Part shown: one piece after another, positions 1 through 5,417 of the stretch
How positions within the stretch are numbered: position 1 is the first letter of the stretch
How the letters are laid out: each line of letters begins with the position of its first letter
NCBI GenBank assembly: GCA_955652855.1
Contig: CATPCN010000304.1
Coordinates: 1 to 5,571 of the forward strand
Source of the DNA: an uncultured Chthoniobacterales bacterium
GTDB lineage: Bacteria > Verrucomicrobiota > Verrucomicrobiae > Chthoniobacterales > UBA10450
Direction of reading: 5' to 3'
DNA: 5,571 nt
Made by a program: the position numbers and the translations under genes
Notes under the pieces: generated by a model
Database searches by the model: none
Seen by the model: the letters and a program-made list of their open reading frames with translations, nothing else
What the model was told of the DNA's origin: nothing

Positions 1-140
1 ACGGGCTAAGGAAAAATCAGTAGAAGCGTTTTATCCGTCCGGCCCACCAGTCAGCACGACTGTGTTCGCCGCTCCGCGTCGCCCCAGCGTGGTCCCCTTT
101 TACTCCGCCGCGGTGGGAAACTTTCACTCCGCCCTTGACA
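1..140. mobile_element. Terminal segment of an IS21-family insertion sequence (partial, runs off left edge)
   Basis: Read inward from position 140 on the minus strand, the sequence begins TGTCAAGGGCGGAGTGAAAG and then carries a second GGCGGAGTAAAA unit. The two ACTCCGCC cores (plus strand 102-109 and 126-133) are exactly 24 bp apart. IS21-family ends are known to start with TG, often TGTCA, and to carry spaced multiple copies of a GGCG...GTRAAA-type transposase-binding repeat, so the match is to end architecture and not to a transposase. No complete istA or istB gene fits in the visible 140 bp. A plus-strand frame from position 2 stays open to a TAA at 146-148 (48 codons) and could be the tail of a transposase reading through the right end. 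Whether this is the left or right end is therefore undecided. No target duplication can be judged with one end. Confidence 0.62.
98..133. repeat. Two 24-bp-spaced terminal repeats of the IS end
   Basis: TTTTACTCCGCC (98-109) and TTTCACTCCGCC (122-133) differ at one base and are spaced 24 bp apart, about 2.3 helical turns. In IS21-type elements such internal repeats are transposase-binding sites. A third, looser copy, TTCACTCCGC at 223-232, lies outside the inferred element boundary. Confidence 0.6.
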
Positions 141-203
141 ACAGGTAAGCGCACTGTCAGGTGTGCATGTAATCAATGCGACTTTGAGTACAAATTCGAG
201 TAC

Positions 204-222
204 CGGCGCTGCTTTAGCGCCG
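204..222. other. Perfect 7-bp stem hairpin with 5-nt loop
   Basis: CGGCGCT (204-210) pairs with AGCGCCG (216-222) around the loop GCTTT. Neither strand has a T-run directly after the stem, so this is a weak candidate for an intrinsic terminator. It lies just downstream (minus strand) of the stop of the 44-codon frame at 224-358, which is where a 3' stabilising hairpin or leaky terminator would be expected. Confidence 0.4.
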
Positions 223-223
223 T

Positions 224-358
224 TCACTCCGCTCGAGGGTGCCCGGATGTTCCCGATAAACGCGACAACTCCAGCGTCGGGCGCGTGCCGCCGCTACGGT
301 CGCCTAGCGTCCGCGCTGGCTTGCCGATGTTCTCAGAATCGACTGTGTTTCCGTCCAT
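224..358 (-). CDS. Small hypothetical protein (44 aa) with strong Shine-Dalgarno
   Basis: The frame starts at ATG 358-356 and ends at TGA 226-224, giving 44 residues that begin MDGNTVDSENIGKP and end GTSGHPRAE. The main support is the ribosome-binding site AAAGGAG (371-365), 6 nt before the ATG. The product is rich in Gly, Ser, Thr, Arg and Pro, with no hydrophobic segment and no recognisable domain, and is probably disordered. Another ATG 4 nt upstream (362-360) is out of frame and stops after nine residues. The stop falls in a sequence resembling the IS-end repeat (GCGGAGTGAA), so this may be the 5' stump of a longer gene or mobile-element protein cut by rearrangement. I do not recognise the family. 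It is same-strand with gene E, whose stop lies about 220 nt upstream of this start. Confidence 0.38.
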   Translation of the reverse strand: MDGNTVDSENIGKPARTLGDRSGGTRPTLELSRLSGTSGHPRAE

Positions 359-364
359 GCATTT

Positions 365-371
365 CTCCTTT
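365..371 (-). promoter_or_regulatory. Ribosome-binding site of the 44-aa frame
   Basis: Minus-strand AAAGGAG followed by 6 nt and then ATG at 358. This is a near-ideal Shine-Dalgarno sequence and spacing, and it favours this ATG over the out-of-frame one at 362. Confidence 0.5.
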
Positions 372-516
372 GCCGCTAATGGTTTGGCGGCACACCATTC
401 ATCACTCCGGTTGGGAGAAACAGCAAGTCAAATCTGGAGGCAATTGAGGAAGTAAGGAGATTTCAAGGGTTGAGTGCAATTTGGCGGGACGGAGTCTTTT
501 TCATAGATCCCGACAA

Positions 517-544
517 AACGTGGCGGACGGAACGTGGCGGACGG
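517..544. repeat. Perfect 14-bp tandem duplication (AACGTGGCGGACGG x2)
   Basis: Two identical adjacent 14-mers occupy 517-530 and 531-544, 35 nt downstream of the stop of gene E. A related TGGCGGGACGGA at 482-493 adds an imperfect third unit. The repeat is non-coding in any frame I trust. It could be a slippage product or a tandem protein-binding site. Confidence 0.85.
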
Positions 545-578
545 TCGTTTGGTGGCCAATGGGGGCGAGCGTGGCTGA

Positions 579-2135
579 TCACGCCACCTTGCTGCCAGGA
601 GCACTGAGCCGGCAGCCCCAATCCGGATGCTGGTCGATAGTGAATCCATGCAATTCCAATTTTCGCTGGAGTCGTGCCACATTCAGTTGCAACAACTCAT
701 GCGCCCGCGTCTGATCACCTATGGAAAACGCCAGTTTCGAAAGCAGGTTTTGCGTTCTCACCCAATTCGGCGTCTCCCGGAGTAATGCGTCAAAGAGCTC
801 TTGTTGAGGTCCGCTCTTGGGGCGAAGGTGTGCGAGGCGCCGGATGTCTATACGCACATCGAGACCGTTTGGTGCGTCCAATAGACATGGATCGAATACT
901 AGGCGGTCCGAACCGATTCGAGCTACTTTGGCTTCCAGCGCCGCGAGTGCCGACCTCTCCACAACCATTCTGAGGCCTAATATGTTGTTCGTCCAATCAT
1001 ACGATTCCAGGACTTTCAGCGCACTACTGGCGAAAGCGACTGAGTCTTGTGGCTCCAATTCGCGTTCGAGCGTTTCTCGCAAAAAGTACCCTGCCAGCGA
1101 AGGAATATCCTCCCGACGCTCGTTCAGGCCGGGTACTTTCACCAGTCCACGCGCCAACAGCCGATACAAGTCCTCAGAAAACTGCTGCTTCTCCACGGCG
1201 TCGTGAAGTTCTTGTGTCGTCGCACAAATGAATCTGACGTCCAGCCCTGAATCTTGCCTCGTTTGACCCCCCAGTGGATCTTCTCCGCGCATTACTTGGA
1301 GGAGGGAACTCTGCGTGGGCAGGTCAAGCAACTCAATGTCGGCCAGGAACAATGTTCCGGTATGGGCGCGCGCCAGCGCGCCGCGACCGTCCACTGTCGC
1401 GTGCTCAAACCCGAGTTCTTCAGTTGCGAGGAGGCTAGACTGGATGGTCCCACAGGCTATGGATTCGAACGACCGCCCCCCCCGGTTCGAATAATGGTGA
1501 ATGGCTCTTGCCAGCGATGCCTTACCTGAACCCATTGGCCCTAGAATGAGAATTGGTTGCGAGAACAAGCCTGCATTCGCCGCTGCCAGCGACAGGCAGC
1601 CCTGCATGGCGGCCGAATCGGTGTGGAGCCTTGGATCAACTGACTCTAAGCCCGCCACGAGAGAACGTTCCAGTTCGCGCTTCTTGCTGTATTCGACAAT
1701 CGGATAAAGAATGCTGAGGAGGGCAAACGGATCCAGGTCACGGACGACGGCGTTGACACCGAGATCGACGACTTTCCTGATGTCAGAGGACTTGATAGTG
1801 TTGCTCCAAACCGCGAGAAAAGGGCGGTGAGGGCCCACTCTCGGCAATCGTCCAATCCACTCTGCAACGTAGGATTCACAATCGATAGCCGTAGCCTCAA
1901 TGTACAGAAAGATGGCATCGAATTGATCTCCATTCTCTGGCTTGGTCAATAGGTTAAGAGCGTCTGTTGGACTCAGCAATTCCGAGCAGAAAGTTAACTC
2001 CAAGTCTGATTTTGACACGCGCCACCCGGCTGTACCAAGTTCCGCTCCTAAGGATGTGAAGCAGTTGTCAATACCAGATCGAACGAATCGCGGGTCATCG
2101 CTTACCACGAGGGCATTTAGATCAATGTACTCCAT
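579..2135 (-). CDS. Atypical enhancer-binding-like regulator: pseudo-receiver, degenerate AAA+ domain, OmpR-type winged helix
   Basis: This 518-residue protein has three parts. Residues 5-155 resemble a receiver domain (ALVVSDD near residue 8), but the phosphoacceptor strand reads FDAIFLYIE with Tyr78 where Asp is expected. The usual late Lys is also missing (VVRDLD). Residues 165-405 are a sigma54-type AAA+ domain. Walker A is intact (GPMGSGKA, 199-206). The GAFTGA loop is absent, Walker B is LFLADI in place of LFLDEI, the arginine-finger region is FSEDLYRLLA in place of FREDLYYRL, and sensor II is WTNNILGL in place of WPGNVREL. Residues 443-512 match an OmpR/PhoB winged helix: LLQLNVARLQRKLE followed by WGCRLS. 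The inferred role is a DNA-binding regulator that cannot engage sigma54 and may bind but not hydrolyse nucleotide. The ATG at 2135 was chosen because the in-frame extension to 2402 is basic, Cys/Trp-rich and unlike coding sequence. A purine-rich GGGAAGAGAGCGAG precedes it at rather long spacing. The gene is same-strand downstream of genes A and B. Confidence 0.88.
   Translation of the reverse strand: MEYIDLNALVVSDDPRFVRSGIDNCFTSLGAELGTAGWRVSKSDLELTFCSELLSPTDALNLLTKPENGDQFDAIFLYIEATAIDCESYVAEWIGRLPRVGPHRPFLAVWSNTIKSSDIRKVVDLGVNAVVRDLDPFALLSILYPIVEYSKKRELERSLVAGLESVDPRLHTDSAAMQGCLSLAAANAGLFSQPILILGPMGSGKASLARAIHHYSNRGGRSFESIACGTIQSSLLATEELGFEHATVDGRGALARAHTGTLFLADIELLDLPTQSSLLQVMRGEDPLGGQTRQDSGLDVRFICATTQELHDAVEKQQFSEDLYRLLARGLVKVPGLNERREDIPSLAGYFLRETLERELEPQDSVAFASSALKVLESYDWTNNILGLRMVVERSALAALEAKVARIGSDRLVFDPCLLDAPNGLDVRIDIRRLAHLRPKSGPQQELFDALLRETPNWVRTQNLLSKLAFSIGDQTRAHELLQLNVARLQRKLELHGFTIDQHPDWGCRLSAPGSKVA
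1476..1483 (-). repeat. G8 homopolymer inside gene E
   Basis: Eight C on the plus strand (eight G in the coding strand) encode the Arg-Gly-Gly stretch of SNRGGRSF in the AAA+ domain. The frame on both sides aligns with the family, so the present tract length is in frame. Slippage here would truncate the protein before Walker B and the winged helix. Confidence 0.8.
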
Positions 2136-2362
2136 ATAACTAGCTCGCTCTCTTCCCGTCCGGGCAACTTCTTCCAGAACAATCGGGCACTGGTTTCCGG
2201 GAATGCGCCCCGAAGGCCCTTTATCGCTTCCCTTTGAAAGGCACGTGCGCCACCAAACTTCGGCTTGACGGCGAATTCCGCGCAAGTGCATGGTGGCACA
2301 GGACTTAACTTGCAGTTCACTCGAATTGAGCGATCGCCCGCTGCGAGACATTTCCTTGCCAC
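2117..2362 (-). CDS. Doubtful small frame (81 aa from GTG) overlapping the start of gene E
   Basis: This minus-strand frame starts at GTG 2362 and stops at TAA 2119-2117, overlapping the first codons of gene E by 19 nt. Its C-terminal part (RAFQREAIKGLRG, then FWKKLPGREESELVIW) has reasonable protein-like composition. The middle carries a PPCTCAEF stretch that could hint at metal binding. Against it: no ribosome-binding site before the GTG, no ATG, and no recognised family. The competing frame over the same bases, the in-frame extension of gene E, looks less protein-like. If real, the overlap would couple its translation to gene E. I rate it more likely to be chance than real. Confidence 0.22.
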   Translation of the reverse strand: MARKCLAAGDRSIRVNCKLSPVPPCTCAEFAVKPKFGGARAFQREAIKGLRGAFPETSARLFWKKLPGREESELVIWSTLI

Positions 2363-2546
2363 CGCGACGGCACAATCTCGTCCAGTCGGCTTCTTTCGCC
2401 AAGTGGACGACTATAGGATCGCAGCGCAGGCGGAACCTGCCAAAAATGGCCGCACTGGCGGGTGTTTATTCCCGTATTCTCAATAGGATCCGATCTAAGG
2501 GTTCGAATAGGTGCGATTGAGCCTGCGGGTTGATGTCGCGTCCGCT
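2136..2546. other. Upstream region of gene E with repeated ATAGG motifs
   Basis: This approximately 410-nt interval separates small frame C from gene E and probably holds a promoter or operator for E. Apart from the doubtful frame at 2117-2362, the visible structure is three ATAGG copies near 2413, 2484 and 2508, an inverted CTCAAT/ATTGAG pair (2479-2484 and 2516-2521), and a 5-bp hairpin GCAGG/CCTGC near 2428. No near-consensus sigma70 promoter pair stands out. No sigma54 -24/-12 element (TGGCAC-N5-TTGCW) was seen. No tRNA or terminator is evident. Confidence 0.4.
2413..2517. repeat. Three ATAGG-type direct repeats upstream of gene E
   Basis: ATAGGATCGC (2413-2422), ATAGGATCCG (2484-2493) and ATAGGTGCGA (2508-2517) share an ATAGG core followed by a CG-containing tail. 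The last two form longer direct repeats (AATAGG...CGAT) exactly 24 bp apart. OmpR-type winged-helix regulators often bind direct repeats, so these are candidate operators for gene E. That assignment is inferred from position only. Confidence 0.4.
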
Positions 2547-2711
2547 CTAGCGGGTCCGGCGCCGACTGACGCGGTTGGTGGGCTCTTCGTAGATTGGTAC
2601 GATAGTTTGGGGAGGAGCCGTCGGGATTTTGCCACTGTCAAATTCCTGACGCCTTTTTGAGCCCGGGATCGACAACTCTTCGACGTGTCGGGCCACGGCA
2701 CCGTCAATCAC
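2547..2711 (-). CDS. Small hypothetical protein C, 54 aa from GTG (up to 66 aa if started upstream)
   Basis: A minus-strand frame directly after gene B ends at TAG 2549-2547. It yields protein-like sequence that includes VARHVEELSIPGSKRRQEF, then IVPIYEEPTNRVSRRRTR at the C-terminus. Amino-acid use is balanced, with acidic and basic clusters, few Cys or Trp, and a basic Arg-rich tail. No domain is recognised. The start is uncertain. GTG at 2711 has no ribosome-binding site. The frame remains open back to about 2768 with no ATG, and an AGGTGG (2759-2754) sits 6 nt before an ATC at 2747-2745 that overlaps the end of gene B. If the upstream start is used, C overlaps B and would be translationally coupled to it. 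The small size, basic tail and position between B and E are compatible with an accessory or adaptor peptide, but this is conjecture. Confidence 0.42.
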   Translation of the reverse strand: MIDGAVARHVEELSIPGSKRRQEFDSGKIPTAPPQTIVPIYEEPTNRVSRRRTR

Positions 2712-2739
2712 GGGTATGGGGTTGAATGATACCTGAGTC

Positions 2740-4632
2740 TCAGTGATGCGGAACCACCTGACATAGCCGCTCTACCCAAAGGAGGTCGTGAGTCTCCACA
2801 TCCAGCAGGGGACCGAGGCGAGGCTCCCAACCTCCCAGCCCGAGTTGGGCAGACTCGCGGCACCACTGTCTCAGGGCCGCTACGTGGGCGTCGGGTGCCT
2901 CCTTCCGCAGCAGATCAAGATATACCCGGTATACTAGCGAAAGCATCTTGTAGAGGCCCAGTGAGGTTCCGCGGATCCGATCCGTCGCCGTGACCAGTGT
3001 CTCCGCATAGATGATCCTGAGGTCTTGATCATTGGAGCTGTTACGGGCGCACGCCAGAAGTTCGAAGAGGCGCGGGTGACGGTCATTTCCCGGCTTCAAG
3101 AGTGGAGCGTGCGGTTCACCCGCTATCCGTGCCCGCTCGGCTGCCAAGTGGCAGCAAAAACCCACGTGGCTCTGGCGGCGGCTCTCGTCATCGATTGGAG
3201 TCCATCTTCCGGCAGACTCTTCCAGAAGATGTGACGCTCGTGCCAGGTCCATGTCGTCGTTTGCCTCAGCCTTACGAAGCAAAGCATGGATCAAAAGATT
3301 CAGGTGCATCCCGGCCTCGGGTCCATCTGCTCGCTGGGCAAGCGCAAAGGCCTGTTCAGCGTACTGCATTGCTTCTCGACACCTCTTAAGGGCCCGGAGT
3401 AGACGTGACCGAACGCCGAAATATCGGACCTTGGTGGCCTCGCTACACCAAATGAGATCGCCCTCGACTCTGGCGAGTTCTTCCAAGCCATCCTCCCAGT
3501 CCGCACTAATGTACGAGTCGATCGCCACCTGGGAAGCGCAGCGAACCTTCTGGTCAGCGCCCAAATCGCAGCACGTTACCAATTCGCGAAGCTGGCTCGA
3601 ATGGCAACGCCACTCGACCATCCTGTCTTGATGCAGTGCTGCGGCAGCGCCGTGTATTAGAAGCCGCGCCCGGTAGCCGCCAGGACTGCCCACATAGGGC
3701 AGCAGCCAATCCGCGATAATCTGCGTATCCTGAAACCTCTCGCTGCGCGCAAGCCGATCCATCTTCCATAACAATTCGTCGATTTCGCTGGGATGAGGCG
3801 GCCCAGACAAGCGGTCTAGGCCTTCTCGGAATTCATCAAGTTGCAACAATGCCGCCTCGCTTTCAATCTCAACTGGCCGCACGAGGTCTAATAGGTCAGG
3901 AGCCCTTTTCTTGAGATATTCGTACTGGAATGGCGCAAGTAATACTGGTGACATTCCAGGTGCCTCTCGGACAAACGCCGCGAGTTTGTGCTCAATTGAC
4001 CCAGCGGCACCGAATTTGGCGCCCTCGCCCAAGGTGCCTGTTGCGAATACAGGACCGTCGCCAAAGGGCATCTTGGACGGGCGGGTGGAGGCAGCGCACA
4101 GTTCTCGCAGCAGGGCCACGAGTAAGGGAAGTTCGAAGCTATTCTCTCGGATATTCTGAAAATACAGGTGACAACCCGCGGAGATGGCGAAAGGGGTTCG
4201 CCATCTTAGGGGAAGCGGCTTGCGGCCTTGCAGCCCAGCCCAATGGTATTCCACCTTGGCCAGTAGTTCCATGAGCCCGTCGGACGGGGAGGATGGACCG
4301 AGGCCCGCAAGCACGTCCGGGGCGCTCCAATCCTCCGCTCGGCGAAAGTGCAGAGGAACGAGCATGGCGACGTCATATGCATCCAGAAAAACAGGGAAGA
4401 CGTGACGCGGAAGTTCGATATAAGGGCTCGGAGCGAAGCGGGCCGGAGCGCAGTGCTGCCAACTATCTCGTATTTTCTGACTATCGCCAAGGACTACCTG
4501 CTTCGAGAGAAGTTCGATTAGATCCTTGGCGTTTCTATGTCCTGCGTAACGGTGGCACAGGCCCAGAAAATAGACTGGGTTCGCGGCAGCGAACGGTGTG
4601 GCAGAGTGCCAGCAGTCCAGAATGGTCGCCAT
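2740..4632 (-). CDS. Lon-like (S16) peptidase-fold protein with TPR-like C-terminal half, no AAA+ domain
   Basis: This 630-residue protein has no signal peptide or membrane segment. Residues 145-240 resemble the Lon proteolytic domain: ENSFELPLLVALLREL (candidate Ser165), then FATGTLGEG, then GSIEHKLAAFV (candidate Lys216), then PVLLAPFQ. In Lon, the catalytic Ser lies in GPSAG and the Lys in GGLKEKLLAA, about 43 residues later; the spacing here is 51, with a short insertion. Residues 1-140 are not recognised. Residues 280-620 are almost all helical, with hairpin pairs such as RSRLLRALKRCREAMQYAEQ, and look TPR-like. Lon's own ATPase is absent, so substrate choice would depend on the helical scaffold or on partners. 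I chose ATG 4632, which lies 8 nt after the stop of gene A and follows GAGTGGAAAC. The in-frame GTG at 4680 would overlap A by 40 nt and add an odd leader. The gene is tightly linked to gene A. A non-catalytic S16-fold role remains possible. Confidence 0.88.
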   Translation of the reverse strand: MATILDCWHSATPFAAANPVYFLGLCHRYAGHRNAKDLIELLSKQVVLGDSQKIRDSWQHCAPARFAPSPYIELPRHVFPVFLDAYDVAMLVPLHFRRAEDWSAPDVLAGLGPSSPSDGLMELLAKVEYHWAGLQGRKPLPLRWRTPFAISAGCHLYFQNIRENSFELPLLVALLRELCAASTRPSKMPFGDGPVFATGTLGEGAKFGAAGSIEHKLAAFVREAPGMSPVLLAPFQYEYLKKRAPDLLDLVRPVEIESEAALLQLDEFREGLDRLSGPPHPSEIDELLWKMDRLARSERFQDTQIIADWLLPYVGSPGGYRARLLIHGAAAALHQDRMVEWRCHSSQLRELVTCCDLGADQKVRCASQVAIDSYISADWEDGLEELARVEGDLIWCSEATKVRYFGVRSRLLRALKRCREAMQYAEQAFALAQRADGPEAGMHLNLLIHALLRKAEANDDMDLARASHLLEESAGRWTPIDDESRRQSHVGFCCHLAAERARIAGEPHAPLLKPGNDRHPRLFELLACARNSSNDQDLRIIYAETLVTATDRIRGTSLGLYKMLSLVYRVYLDLLRKEAPDAHVAALRQWCRESAQLGLGGWEPRLGPLLDVETHDLLWVERLCQVVPHH

Positions 4633-4640
4633 GTTTCCAC

Positions 4641-5417
4641 TCACTTGGGAAGGGCACCCCGGCCGACCGCGATAAAACACTCATTGCCCTGCTCAACCAC
4701 TAGCTGAGTGGCGGTACCGATCGCGAACGCCACTGTTGTTACACTCGGAGAGACGCGCAATTCGCCTATGACGGGCTCGCCAGTACCGCAGATCGAGACC
4801 CAAAACTCTTCCGGCGCGTATCGTTCGCGCGCAAGTGCTAAGTGCACCTGAAGCGTTCCCTCTGTGTCTCGGAAAATGCGGACCGAAATATCGAGCGCCG
4901 AGAATACCACAGACGACGAGAACTCGTTGGGTAATGCTGCCTCGCTCAGGTCTGGGTGCCGTTTGGGAAAGGCGATAAACAGGCCCACAATACTCTTGAG
5001 AACCTCCTGTGCCACCTGCTTAGGAATCAACAACAAACCACGAGAGTCAAGAAAGCGGAGCAGAATCTCGGGTTGTACCGGGTGCTCTGATTCCAAGTAC
5101 CGCTCCATCGCCTTCCGATCTGGAAATCGTGCGGAGTCGATCAAGTAGCTCGCTATCATCTGCCAGTTCGGGGGCGCGACGGCCCAATATGCAGCCACCA
5201 ACTTTTGACAATACGGACAGCCACTCACGTGCTCGCGGTAGCCGTCCTTCCAGTTCTGACTAACGCCTTCGGGAAAACTGGTGAGGGGAGGGCAGTCCGA
5301 TGTGTGCTGATAGTGCTCCCGCGCCGGATGTCCGGAGACGGATTGGCGATCGGTGGATAGGTCATCTAGATCGCGCAGCAATTGCCCCACAGCCAGTTCG
5401 AACTGCGTGAGTTTCAT
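4641..5417 (-). CDS. Soluble zf-HC2-like zinc-finger protein with beta-rich C-terminal domain
   Basis: This 258-residue protein carries Cys42, then His63-x3-Cys67-x2-Cys70 (REHVSGCPYCQKL). That spacing is typical of the zf-HC2 zinc site of anti-sigma factors. Unlike classical ECF anti-sigma factors, it has no membrane helix. Residues 75-160 are helical. Residues 165-258 alternate as beta strands (FSALDISVRIFRD, then LQVHLALARE, then TTVAFAIGTATQLVVEQG), suggesting a small beta-sandwich that could bind a ligand or partner. The start is secure: AAAGGAGG (5434-5427) lies 9 nt before the ATG. Gene B begins 8 nt after its stop, so the two are almost certainly co-translated, and A may hold B or a regulator in check through its zinc module. 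No sigma-factor gene is visible in the window, so an anti-sigma role is unproven. The upstream gene, off the right edge, would be informative. Confidence 0.88.
   Translation of the reverse strand: MKLTQFELAVGQLLRDLDDLSTDRQSVSGHPAREHYQHTSDCPPLTSFPEGVSQNWKDGYREHVSGCPYCQKLVAAYWAVAPPNWQMIASYLIDSARFPDRKAMERYLESEHPVQPEILLRFLDSRGLLLIPKQVAQEVLKSIVGLFIAFPKRHPDLSEAALPNEFSSSVVFSALDISVRIFRDTEGTLQVHLALARERYAPEEFWVSICGTGEPVIGELRVSPSVTTVAFAIGTATQLVVEQGNECFIAVGRGALPK

Larger units (their letters stand above)
359..578. other. Intergenic stretch between regulator gene E and the small frame
   Basis: Apart from the ribosome-binding site at 365-371 and the 14-bp tandem repeat at 517-544, I see no gene, RNA gene or clear terminator here. 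Plus-strand open frames across it have implausible composition and no start signals. No promoter close to consensus could be assigned; a minus-strand TTGACT lies upstream of the small frame but lacks a well-spaced -10. Confidence 0.45.

Noticed and set aside
135..455. Plus-strand open frames over 135-455
   Set aside because: Composition is implausible (many Cys, His, Arg and Ser), there is no ribosome-binding site, and they start within the IS terminus. They are shadows of non-coding or minus-strand sequence.
545..578. Intrinsic terminator directly after gene E
   Set aside because: CCATTGG-type partial symmetry exists near 555, but there is no stable stem followed by a T-run on the minus strand.
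2136..2402. In-frame N-terminal extension of gene E starting at 2402 (89 extra residues)
   Set aside because: The extension is basic and Cys/Trp-rich, matches no receiver-type N-terminus and has no good ribosome-binding site. The receiver-like fold begins right at the ATG at 2135.
2495..2521. tRNA T-loop-like GGTTCGAAT near 2500 (also at 1484 inside gene E)
   Set aside because: The flanking bases do not form a T stem, and no acceptor or anticodon arm can be built. The second copy is ordinary coding sequence.
2778..2786. Plus-strand AAAGGAGGT resembling a strong ribosome-binding site
   Set aside because: It lies inside the 3' end of minus-strand gene B and is not followed by a plausible plus-strand gene.
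4633..4680. Upstream GTG start for gene B at 4680
   Set aside because: It would overlap gene A by 40 nt, lacks a ribosome-binding site and adds an unusual leader. The ATG at 4632 sits 8 nt after A's stop with a GAGTGG in place.
3025..4703. Numerous plus-strand open frames opposite gene B
   Set aside because: They are antisense shadows typical of GC-rich coding DNA, with low-complexity Arg/Ser/Pro-rich products and no start signals. Gene B's frame is continuous and protein-like throughout.
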